Of a stretch of DNA of 64,000 bases, positions 9,527 to 15,343 are shown in pieces. The notes beneath the pieces were generated by a model. The model worked only from the letters and a program-made list of their open reading frames with translations. It had not been told where the DNA came from and did no database searches. The DNA lies in NCBI GenBank assembly GCA_029219165.1, contig JAQXSW010000005.1, positions 1-64,000 on the forward strand. Direction: 5' to 3'. Within the stretch, counting starts at the first letter, position 1, and every line of letters starts with the position of its first letter. The DNA comes from Oscillospiraceae bacterium. GTDB taxonomy: Bacteria; Bacillota; Clostridia; Oscillospirales; Acutalibacteraceae. Position numbers and translations under genes: made by a program.

Positions 9527-9567
9527 ATGTAAATATTGACATATTCGGTTTATGTTTTGGCTGACAT
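9527..9567. promoter_or_regulatory. two PadR-type operator dyads before the CoA-transferase
   Basis: Two exact copies of ATGT-N8-ACAT occur at 9527-9542 (spacer AAATATTG) and 9552-9567 (spacer TTTGGCTG), with centres 25 bp apart. This is the dyad described for PadR in front of phenolic acid decarboxylase genes. They fill most of the 79-bp gap between the hydrolase and CoA-transferase genes, so an internal PadR-controlled promoter or block is likely. Binding by the PadR of this window is inferred. Confidence 0.65.
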
Positions 9568-9590
9568 ATCACTACGTCAACCAAAATTAA

Positions 9591-10361
9591 TTATTTGTTA
9601 TTTGCTAAAAATTCGCGAGTAATCTTAACTGCTTTCTTTGCTCCTCCGCCTACCCAAATGTGTTCAGCTGGGAACTCATGAAATTCACAGTTTGGATATT
9701 TTGCTGCAGCTTCTCTTGAATATGAAACATTAACAATATGATCCTTATTTCCATGGATAAGAAGAACAGGTTTCTTAAATGTACAAATCTGCTCATATGG
9801 ATCTAAATCAATAACATCTGTGCAGTAGTTCTTTCCTAAATGTACAAATGTACACCAGAATTTTTCTGGTGGATTTTTTGGATCAAAACGAGCCGTAATC
9901 ATTGAGCCTTTTCTTGCATCATCACAGATTGATAAAGCTGGATAATAAAGAATAATCTTTGTGATTTCATCTTCAAGTTCTGGAGCAACAAGTGAAGTAG
10001 CCAAGCCTCCCTGTGAACATCCCCAAAGTGTGATGTTAGTTGTATCTACGAAGTCCTGTGCCTTCGCATATTTAAATACTGAAACAACGTCTCTAGATTC
10101 CTGTACAGCACTCATACCAACAGAGCTACCACCAGAGATACCAGAACCAGAACGTGTGAAGTCATAACAGAAACATGCATATCCATCGTTAACTACTTTT
10201 CTAGCATAACGGAATGTTGACCACATGTTTGCACAAAACTCGTGTGACATTACGATTGCAGGAAGTTTACCGGTGAACTCCTTTGGAGTAACAACTATTC
10301 CTCTAATTGTATAGCCCTGTTCACTTTTTGTTGTGAAAGGTCTAATTTTATAATCAAACAT
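9591..10361 (-). CDS. alpha/beta hydrolase, cinnamoyl-esterase-like
   Basis: A 256-residue cytoplasmic hydrolase without signal peptide. The nucleophile elbow is GCSQGG, the acid is probably the Asp of LLIHGNKDHIVN and the base the His of PAEHIWVGG. The plan, with an inserted lid after the elbow, resembles the cinnamoyl/feruloyl esterases of lactobacilli (for example LJ0536 of L. johnsonii). Standing just upstream of the CoA-transferase, it may release a free acid from an ester taken up by the cell. A thioesterase or general carboxylesterase role is also possible. Confidence 0.8.
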   Translation of the reverse strand: MFDYKIRPFTTKSEQGYTIRGIVVTPKEFTGKLPAIVMSHEFCANMWSTFRYARKVVNDGYACFCYDFTRSGSGISGGSSVGMSAVQESRDVVSVFKYAKAQDFVDTTNITLWGCSQGGLATSLVAPELEDEITKIILYYPALSICDDARKGSMITARFDPKNPPEKFWCTFVHLGKNYCTDVIDLDPYEQICTFKKPVLLIHGNKDHIVNVSYSREAAAKYPNCEFHEFPAEHIWVGGGAKKAVKITREFLANNK

Positions 10362-10413
10362 TTTTATACCTCCTTTATAATTCTTATACTCATTAATATA
10401 CTTACTTGTTTCC

Positions 10414-10899
10414 TTATTCTTCTATGGCGTAGGCGTTATATGAAATCAAGAAATTAGGGGCACCTTTTATCAGCTTGAACTTCATAGAAATAATAGCAAA
10501 GCAAGGTGCTGTCTCAAGCCACTTATAACGCTCATCTTCAGTGTGAAAATAAAGAAATTCTCTAAAATATAGATAATCTGAAAGGTAATGACGTCCGTGC
10601 TTTAAGTTGTCTAGCACATCTCCCCATTTAACTTTCATACGACCATCAGTAAAAAGATCAATTACTGCACCATCATCTGTGTGAATCTGATATTTTGCCA
10701 ATACATCGCTAGTGATACCAAGGAAATGAATTGTATTCCAATCAGCGCCGAGAGGGGTGATATTGCCATTAATTACAGGGCCTTCAACAGGACCATCATT
10801 AATAGGAATAACAACTTGAACACCCAGGCCCTTAAATCCTACTGGATGCATGGCCATAGGACATGCGCATTCTGTATAGTAAAGTTTCTTAAAATTCAT
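10414..10899 (-). CDS. DUF3237-type protein
   Basis: A 161-residue protein with the DUF3237 layout: GPVEGPVINGNITPLGADWNTI, then a central KYQIHTDDGAVIDLFTDGRMK strand pair, then LYFREFLYFHTEDERYKWLETAPCFAII. The family forms a small beta-barrel of unknown biochemical role. The ATG at 10899 is preferred over a GTG three codons earlier because GGGGG lies nine bases before it. It sits three genes ahead of the CoA-transferase in the same operon, suggesting a role in binding or altering the pathway substrate; this is inference. Confidence 0.72.
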   Translation of the reverse strand: MNFKKLYYTECACPMAMHPVGFKGLGVQVVIPINDGPVEGPVINGNITPLGADWNTIHFLGITSDVLAKYQIHTDDGAVIDLFTDGRMKVKWGDVLDNLKHGRHYLSDYLYFREFLYFHTEDERYKWLETAPCFAIISMKFKLIKGAPNFLISYNAYAIEE

Positions 10900-10911
10900 T
10901 CTGCGCACCCC

Positions 10912-11340
10912 CTAATCCACTTTATAGCAAGTGAAGGCCACGCTATTACCCTCAACCTTGTCTATCTTAATAAATGTAATTGTGTGTGCGAGCCATGTGT
11001 ATTTTGGCCAACCTGTGTTATAAAGGATTTTAAACATCTTAGGGTCATTGCCATAAACGTCACATGATATAGTTGTGAGTTTACCAGGCTTTCCTACAAA
11101 CTTACTCTCGTATGATACTTTTCCGTCCGCATCAACCGATTTCCAAAGCGTAGAAACAACAGGAACAATTTTTGCATTAACTTCTCCCGTTACCTCGCCT
11201 TCCATTACTCTAAAAGACTTACGTCCATTTGGCTTTAGTTCATAGTGCTCAATATCCTCATCAAATTCTACAAATCCAGTGTAGATTTCTGTGAGAGATG
11301 GTTCCGGCAAATGAACTGGGTGTTTAAAAGCACTGCCCAT
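10912..11340 (-). CDS. DUF3237-like companion protein, first gene of the operon
   Basis: A 142-residue cytoplasmic protein with no clear family match by eye. GRKSFRVMEGEVTGEVNAKIVPVVSTLW resembles the N-terminal part of DUF3237 proteins (gG-v-G-v-lP), and it lies directly before a DUF3237 gene, so it may be a diverged paralogue forming a heteromer with it. It is the promoter-proximal gene, with GGAGG upstream, facing padR across 326 bases. No catalytic motif is visible. Confidence 0.55.
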   Translation of the reverse strand: MGSAFKHPVHLPEPSLTEIYTGFVEFDEDIEHYELKPNGRKSFRVMEGEVTGEVNAKIVPVVSTLWKSVDADGKVSYESKFVGKPGKLTTISCDVYGNDPKMFKILYNTGWPKYTWLAHTITFIKIDKVEGNSVAFTCYKVD

Positions 11341-11666
11341 AATATCTCCTCCGAAATCAAATTATAAAAATATAAATGATTAAAATAACAAACTAAATTA
11401 ATGGAATACACATAAAAAATATTTATATAGACCGAACTTAATAAACTAATAATATTTTATTCTCTCTGGATGCAAACTTCTATTGGCAAACATATAAATA
11501 TTTACATATTTATTTTGTGGCATTTGTCAATTGTTCATTTAATTTAGAAAAAATAAAATACAATTGATTATTTAGTAAAGAAATGCTAATTTTAAAATGC
11601 ATAAAATACTATCAAATGTATTAGGTTTAATTCACTAATGCAAATACTCTATTATAGGAGAAGTTT
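11341..11666. promoter_or_regulatory. divergent control region between the operon and padR
   Basis: This AT-rich 326-bp region contains no gene. At 11492-11507 there is ATAT-N8-ACAT, one base off the PadR dyad. The 14-mer AATATTTACATATT (11497-11510) is the exact reverse complement of 9524-9537, which covers the left dyad before the CoA-transferase. CTATTATAGGAGAAG just before padR holds its ribosome site and perhaps a -10 box. The minus-strand promoter for the operon could not be fixed. Confidence 0.5.
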
Positions 11667-12215
11667 ATGAGAAATCTTAAATACGCTATCCTTGGTCTTG
11701 TTAATAGAGAACCTATGACTGGTTACGATATTAAGAAAGCCTTCGAGGACCGTGCTTTGACAAGTTTCTGGCATGCGGAGCACAGCCAGATTTATCCTGA
11801 ACTTGCAAAGCTTGTCGACGAAGGCTTGCTTAAATATGACACAGACATCCGTGGTGAAAAAATGGAGAAGAAACTCTATACAATCACACCAGAAGGCCAT
11901 GAGGAATTTCTCGCTTGGCTTAAAGATGATGTGCCTATCGACCGCACATTTAAAGATATCTTTCGCCTACGTACATATTATTCAGAGAGTCTCAGTGAGG
12001 ATGAATTCTTCAAGCTCCTTCAGAGTCAAAAAAAACAGCATATTGATAAGAGAGATAAACTCGCTGATGTTAAAGAAAAAGTATTTAATAATACCCCTCC
12101 TAAGAAAGGTACCACAGCACTCGGTGACTACATGGTCTTAGACGGTGCTGTTCTTCGTGAGAACGCATACATCGAATGGCTTGATAAATGTATAGAAATT
12201 TTCAAATACCAATAA
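11667..12215 (+). CDS. PadR family transcriptional regulator
   Basis: A 182-residue regulator. Its N-terminal winged helix shows the PadR signature (LKYAILGLVNREPMTGYDIKKAF, then FWHAEHSQIYPELAKLVDEGLL and KKLYTITPEGHEEFLAWL). Residues 95-182 form the helical, Vir-like dimerisation domain of the long PadR class. Classical PadR represses phenolic acid decarboxylase and is released by p-coumarate, ferulate or caffeate. It is divergent from the CoA-ester operon, and dyads of the PadR type lie in the operon, so it is the likely local repressor. GGAGAAG stands before the ATG. Confidence 0.88.
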   Translation: MRNLKYAILGLVNREPMTGYDIKKAFEDRALTSFWHAEHSQIYPELAKLVDEGLLKYDTDIRGEKMEKKLYTITPEGHEEFLAWLKDDVPIDRTFKDIFRLRTYYSESLSEDEFFKLLQSQKKQHIDKRDKLADVKEKVFNNTPPKKGTTALGDYMVLDGAVLRENAYIEWLDKCIEIFKYQ

Positions 12216-12224
12216 GGAGATTCT

Positions 12225-12299
12225 ATGTCAAACTTCATTACAAACATCGATAAAAAGCAGATGCCAAAGGTAGCGCTTTTAAAACCATCTAGCAGATAA
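12225..12299 (+). pseudogene. 24-codon fragment after padR, probable truncated gene
   Basis: AAGGAG seven bases before an ATG opens a frame of 24 codons (MSNFITNIDKK, ending in KPSSR) that stops abruptly. A good ribosome site, nine bases after padR, with such a short product suggests the 5' stub of a gene whose remainder was deleted, since tRNA-like debris follows. A genuine small protein cannot be excluded. Confidence 0.4.
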
Positions 12300-12310
12300 T
12301 TAAGTTCCTT

Positions 12311-12345
12311 GTAATTTCGGTTATTCGAATCCACTCTATTCCACA
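12311..12345 (+). other. decayed tRNA-like 3' end
   Basis: TTCGGTTATTCGAATCCACTCTATTCCACA parallels the tRNA-Tyr 3' end at 2990-3019 (TTCGGTGGTTCGAATCCACCC then TCTCCCACCA): T-loop, T-stem 3' side and acceptor-like end, with several changes that break the T-stem. No 5' half is found upstream. Partial tRNA 3' ends are typical left-overs of integration or recombination at tRNA genes. Confidence 0.4.
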
Positions 12346-12378
12346 AAAATACCGAGCAAATATGCCCGGTATTTTTTT
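12345..12378 (+). terminator. terminator after padR
   Basis: AAAAATACCG pairs with CGGTATTTTT around an inner GC/GC-closed loop, followed by T's. It ends the padR transcript and separates it from the convergent nitroreductase gene. Confidence 0.75.
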
Positions 12379-12386
12379 GCATAACA

Positions 12387-12439
12387 GGGGACGGTTCTCT
12401 GCAACAGGGGACGGTTCTCCACTGCAGAGAACCGTCCCC
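12387..12439. repeat. GGGGACGGTTCTC repeat cluster 1
   Basis: Two direct copies (12387-12399 and 12407-12419, period 20) and one inverted copy (12427-12439). The last two can form a 13-bp GC-rich hairpin, just past the stop of the cupin-nitroreductase gene, followed by T's on the plus strand. Confidence 0.85.
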
Positions 12440-12449
12440 TTTTCTCAAT

Positions 12450-13298
12450 TTATTCAACCCAATAAACATAGTTTTCTTTTCTTTCAGAAGCCTCTGGAAG
12501 AGGAGAGTTTGAATAACCAATTACACAGTGGCCAACGCCTTCATATTCGCCTTCAATTCCAAGCGCTTTAAGAAGCATTTTACCATCAAGGCTTTGGAAC
12601 TCTTCCTTTGCCCTGTGAATCCAACAGGAACCAAGACCTAAGTCATGGGCCATAAGCATCATGTTCTGTATTACAATTGGTCCGTCGTAATTCCAAGTTG
12701 GACTTGCGTTCTTGTCAACAAGAACTATTAGTACAACCGGAGCGCCGTAGAATGGATCCATGTCACGTCCAAGGATACTTGCATTCAGACGCATAAACTT
12801 GTCACGTATTTCTTTATTTGTGACAGCAATGATAATAGGTGACTGTCTATCCATTCCGGAAGGCGCATAAGTGCCGGCCTTTATTATAGCTTCAATCTTT
12901 TCTTTCTCAACCATATCCGGTTTGAAATCACGGCAGCTTCTTCTTTCAAGAAGTGCCTTTTCAACAAAATCAAGAGCCGGCACAACGCAGGACATTACAA
13001 GGTCCTCGTCGCCATATTGCTCAATGGCATGTGTGCCACCCCTTGGGCACACATGTGACATTCCGGCCAAAACAATTTCTTCTTCACCGTTATATGTAAT
13101 CTTTGCTGCTCCGGACAGAACATAAATTGTTTCCATATTCTTTGTATGGGTATGTTCCCCAATGGAGCAGCCTTTCTTTAATGTAACTCGCATTATTCTG
13201 TTTTGGCCATCGTCATATTTTTTCATAATGGTGTCACCATTTCCACCGACGAAGCCGTGAATTACGGTGTCTTCCATAGCATCAAAATTAATAAGCAT
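12450..13298 (-). CDS. cupin-nitroreductase fusion protein
   Basis: A 282-residue protein with two domains. Residues about 1-110 are a cupin with the metal-site pattern GEHTHTKNMETIYVLSG and later HVCPRGGTHAIEQ. Residues about 112-282 are a nitroreductase (ERRSCRDFKP, then AGTYAPSGMDRQSPIIIAVT, then GLGSCWIH), an FMN-dependent NAD(P)H oxidoreductase. The ATG has GGAGG upstream. It is a single gene bounded by repeat clusters on both sides, so it may have been inserted. The cupin may bind metal or the small molecule reduced by the other half. Substrate unknown. Confidence 0.85.
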   Translation of the reverse strand: MLINFDAMEDTVIHGFVGGNGDTIMKKYDDGQNRIMRVTLKKGCSIGEHTHTKNMETIYVLSGAAKITYNGEEEIVLAGMSHVCPRGGTHAIEQYGDEDLVMSCVVPALDFVEKALLERRSCRDFKPDMVEKEKIEAIIKAGTYAPSGMDRQSPIIIAVTNKEIRDKFMRLNASILGRDMDPFYGAPVVLIVLVDKNASPTWNYDGPIVIQNMMLMAHDLGLGSCWIHRAKEEFQSLDGKMLLKALGIEGEYEGVGHCVIGYSNSPLPEASERKENYVYWVE

Positions 13299-13368
13299 AG
13301 ATATACCTCCAATTGAAAACTAATATAATTGTAAATAACAAAAATTTATGAGTCAACACACAAATTCA

Positions 13369-13400
13369 AGAACCGTCCCCGGTTGCAGAGAACCGTCCCC
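13369..13400. repeat. GGGGACGGTTCTC repeat cluster 2
   Basis: Two copies in inverted orientation: AGAACCGTCCCC at 13369-13380 and GAGAACCGTCCCC at 13388-13400, in the gap between the cupin-nitroreductase start and the terminator of the membrane operon. Confidence 0.8.
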
Positions 13401-13415
13401 AAAATAAAACAAAAT

Positions 13416-13442
13416 AAAAAAGGTGGCAAACGCCACCTTTTT
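13416..13442 (-). terminator. terminator of the membrane-protein operon
   Basis: AAAAAGGTGGC and GCCACCTTTTT pair around a short loop. On the minus strand T's follow, directly after the stop of the gene at 13444. Confidence 0.85.
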
Positions 13443-13443
13443 C

Positions 13444-14088
13444 TTAAATAATTCCAAGTGGAATAAGAACAGCAAGAAGAATTACATCAACGGCCCAAAG
13501 AATTCCACAGAACTTCTTTTGAACAGCTCTTGGCTTATCATAAATAAGGAAAGAAGCAAGGAAGAACGGTATATATGTTGTAATGAATACAGGAAGAGCT
13601 CCCCACCACTTATAAACCCAAATAAATGCCGGTGTTGATGCCAGGAAGATTTCAAAAAGTGAAAATCCAAGTGCATTTGCAATGGCAAAGAAAATTCGAT
13701 TGTTTATACCTAAAATTTTCTTGTCCTTATCTTCAGGAAGAAGTTCACTTAAAAATCCTGCAATAGAGAACATCATAGAGAGCTCCCAGGACACACCAAT
13801 TAATAGAATAAAGCTTGTGCTTTCCGCGGATACTGTCCAAAGTGGATATCCACTAAAGTGACAAATTACAGCATTCATTATTTCATAGAACCAATGAACC
13901 CCATATAGCGCAAGAGCCGCAAAAATTCCATTCCAATTCTTCTGTTTTATTTGCGGAATATATACAGCACAAACCACCAGAGCTAAAATTGCAATAAATG
14001 TCCAGTCAAAATTATCCGTCGTTCTAACTGCCGCTTTTGCAGCATCTACCGCCGCCATTGCAGCAGCAGAGCCATCACCAAACAACAT
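13444..14088 (-). CDS. multi-pass membrane protein, paralogue A of an unknown pair
   Basis: A 214-residue hydrophobic protein with about five to six membrane segments. I do not recognise the family. It is a paralogue of the gene at 14259: both hold LLPEDKDKKILGINNRIFFA-like text in the middle (LMLPEDKKKKILGINNRIFFA in the other), an aromatic-rich segment, YIPFFLA/YLPFFSA and an AVDVILL/AMDVILL C-terminal segment. The third codon (ATG at 14088) is the better start because GGAG lies eight bases before it. It is the last gene of a three-gene operon with a small one-segment protein between the paralogues. A two-subunit transporter or sensor is possible; function unknown. Confidence 0.6.
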   Translation of the reverse strand: MLFGDGSAAAMAAVDAAKAAVRTTDNFDWTFIAILALVVCAVYIPQIKQKNWNGIFAALALYGVHWFYEIMNAVICHFSGYPLWTVSAESTSFILLIGVSWELSMMFSIAGFLSELLPEDKDKKILGINNRIFFAIANALGFSLFEIFLASTPAFIWVYKWWGALPVFITTYIPFFLASFLIYDKPRAVQKKFCGILWAVDVILLAVLIPLGII

Positions 14089-14108
14089 AATCATTTCTCC
14101 TTTTTTAT

Positions 14109-14246
14109 TTATTGTTTATTCTCCTCAGCATCTTTTTCAGGGACTTCTTTTTTCAAAAAGTCATGAAAAGCTATTCCTATTATTCCTAAATCTATTATTG
14201 TTGCACCTATTAAAACTGCAAGGGTGCCACCAGTCATAACTGCCAA
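14109..14246 (-). CDS. 45-residue single-span membrane protein
   Basis: A small frame between the two membrane paralogues. It starts at TTG (14246) with AAGGAGGG six to seven bases upstream; an internal ATG at 14237 is the alternative. It begins MAVMTGGTLAVLIGATIVDL, one membrane segment, and ends in a charged tail rich in Lys/Glu. Its strong ribosome site and place between two same-strand paralogues support real expression. It could be a small subunit of the complex they form. No homologue is recognised. Confidence 0.55.
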   Translation of the reverse strand: MAVMTGGTLAVLIGATIIDLGIIGIAFHDFLKKEVPEKDAEENKQ

Positions 14247-14258
14247 AGTAATCCCTCC

Positions 14259-14909
14259 TTAAATCCATCCGAAAATTCCGCCGATAACTAACAAAATAAC
14301 GTCCATAGCTGCAAGAGCTCCTACAAATTTTACTGAGCCCTTTACTGTTGGTCTGTCGTAGGTGTAATATGCAGCCGAGAAGAATGGAAGGTACCCAATA
14401 ATCCAAAGTACCCAAGGACAATTTCTTTGCCAAAAACTCCACTCCCAAGTAAGAACACCTGCATAATTTAGGAAACATTCAACACAAACAGCAAGAGTCG
14501 TCATTATTACTGCAAAAAAGATTCTATTATTTATGCCTAAAATTTTCTTTTTCTTATCCTCCGGAAGCATTAAAACCGAAGCCATACCCATAATGAAAAA
14601 CATAAATGAAATCTCAATATTGTAGCCTATGAGAATTAGCAGCGATGTACTTCCTGTAAAACCAGGAGTCCCCCAAATTGGCGCCTGATGGCTAATGAAA
14701 CATACATATGAATTCCAAATCTCATTGAAAACATCCACTAGCCAAAGGGCTGCACCAGCAAGAACTACTTGATAATGTTTTTCGCTAAGCTCTTTTGACA
14801 CGATGTAGATAAAAATAAGCAGTATTGGAATTATGTACCACTGTACTGTGGCGCTCGGATTTCTTAAAATTTCAAGCGCACTTTGCGTGTTTTCCGAAAA
14901 CTCAAACAT
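14259..14909 (-). CDS. multi-pass membrane protein, paralogue B of an unknown pair
   Basis: A 216-residue protein with about six membrane segments, related to the gene at 13444 (shared LPEDKKKKILGINNRIFFA motif and similar C terminus). The ATG at 14909 (MFEFSENTQ) is preferred because AAGGAG stands nine bases before it; a longer open frame reaches 14954 without a ribosome site. It is the first gene of the operon. Upstream lies the paralogous control region also found in front of the ABC exporter at 17444, suggesting shared regulation. Function unknown. Confidence 0.6.
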   Translation of the reverse strand: MFEFSENTQSALEILRNPSATVQWYIIPILLIFIYIVSKELSEKHYQVVLAGAALWLVDVFNEIWNSYVCFISHQAPIWGTPGFTGSTSLLILIGYNIEISFMFFIMGMASVLMLPEDKKKKILGINNRIFFAVIMTTLAVCVECFLNYAGVLTWEWSFWQRNCPWVLWIIGYLPFFSAAYYTYDRPTVKGSVKFVGALAAMDVILLVIGGIFGWI

Positions 14910-14987
14910 TCTAACTATCTCCTTTTCAAATAATATATGTGTGGAAAGCCACAAAAAAATTAAACCACTTTAGAACAATGTTATTCA

Positions 14988-15228
14988 ACATGAAAAATAC
15001 ACAACGTTTTTTACTCTTTTTGTAACTTAAAACAAAATATGAAGATGTCTATTGACTTATGCTTTTTAATTACTTATAATGCTGCAACATGAATAAATAA
15101 ATGAATAAATTCGTTTATTTATTCATTTAAAAGGCAAACTTACTCATTACAACTTATATGATAATTTTTTATTATTCATAACTTATAAGTTGGCCTTATT
15201 TATTTTCAAAAATGTTGAACATAATTCT
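14988..15228. repeat. paralogous control region, copy 1
   Basis: About 240 bp resemble 17530-17757 along their whole length: an AACATGAAAAAT-type left end, the promoter, a 30-bp dyad, a second hairpin block with more than 30 identical bases in a row, and a TTGGCC-TTATTT right end. The two copies stand upstream of two minus-strand operons (membrane paralogues and ABC exporter). Duplication of a regulatory module fits better than a mobile element, since no terminal repeats or target duplications are seen. Confidence 0.75.
15052..15128 (+). promoter_or_regulatory. sigma-A promoter with 12-6-12 dyad, copy 1
   Basis: TTGACT (15052-15057), 17 bases, TATAAT (15075-15080) on the plus strand, then AAATGAATAAAT-N6-ATTTATTCATTT at 15099-15128, starting about 12 bases after the expected transcription start. 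The dyad may be a TetR-type operator or a stem at the start of an RNA. No plus-strand protein gene follows. Confidence 0.7.
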
Positions 15229-15280
15229 CTCTAACATTGGTTACAAAAAAGTACCGAGTCAATAGACTCGGTACTTTTTA
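15087..15280 (+). ncRNA. candidate small RNA, copy 1
   Basis: A predicted transcript of about 190 bases runs from the promoter at 15052-15080 to the terminator at 15251-15274, with no open frame of note. It would contain the dyad as a 5' stem, then CAACTTATA (15150-15158) pairing with TATAAGTTG (15184-15192) around an inner ATGATAAT/ATTATTCAT stem. The same order occurs in copy 2, where the dyad arms differ by matching changes. That it is a functional RNA is inference. Confidence 0.4.
15251..15274. terminator. bidirectional terminator after the ABC permease and candidate RNA 1
   Basis: GTACCGAGTC (15251-15260) pairs perfectly with GACTCGGTAC (15265-15274) around a four-base loop, with a T-run on both strands. 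It can end the ABC operon from the right and the candidate small RNA from the left. Confidence 0.9.
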
Positions 15281-15285
15281 CAACT

Positions 15286-15338
15286 AGGGACGGTTCTCCG
15301 TCGTTGGGGACGGTTCTCCGCTGTCGAGAACCGTCCCC
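15286..15338. repeat. GGGGACGGTTCTC repeat cluster 3
   Basis: Two direct copies (15287-15299, first base changed, and 15306-15318) and one inverted copy (15326-15338), just past the stop of the ABC permease gene. Confidence 0.85.
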
Positions 15339-15343
15339 ATTAT

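Noticed and set aside
3285-11340. Aryl-lactate dehydration (fld) or butyrate synthesis cluster
   Set aside because: There is no phenyllactyl-CoA dehydratase (FldBC), thiolase, hydroxybutyryl-CoA dehydrogenase or crotonase gene nearby.
14988-15228. MITE or insertion-sequence copy
   Set aside because: The paired region lacks terminal inverted repeats at its ends and target-site duplications; promoters and dyads fit a duplicated regulatory module better.
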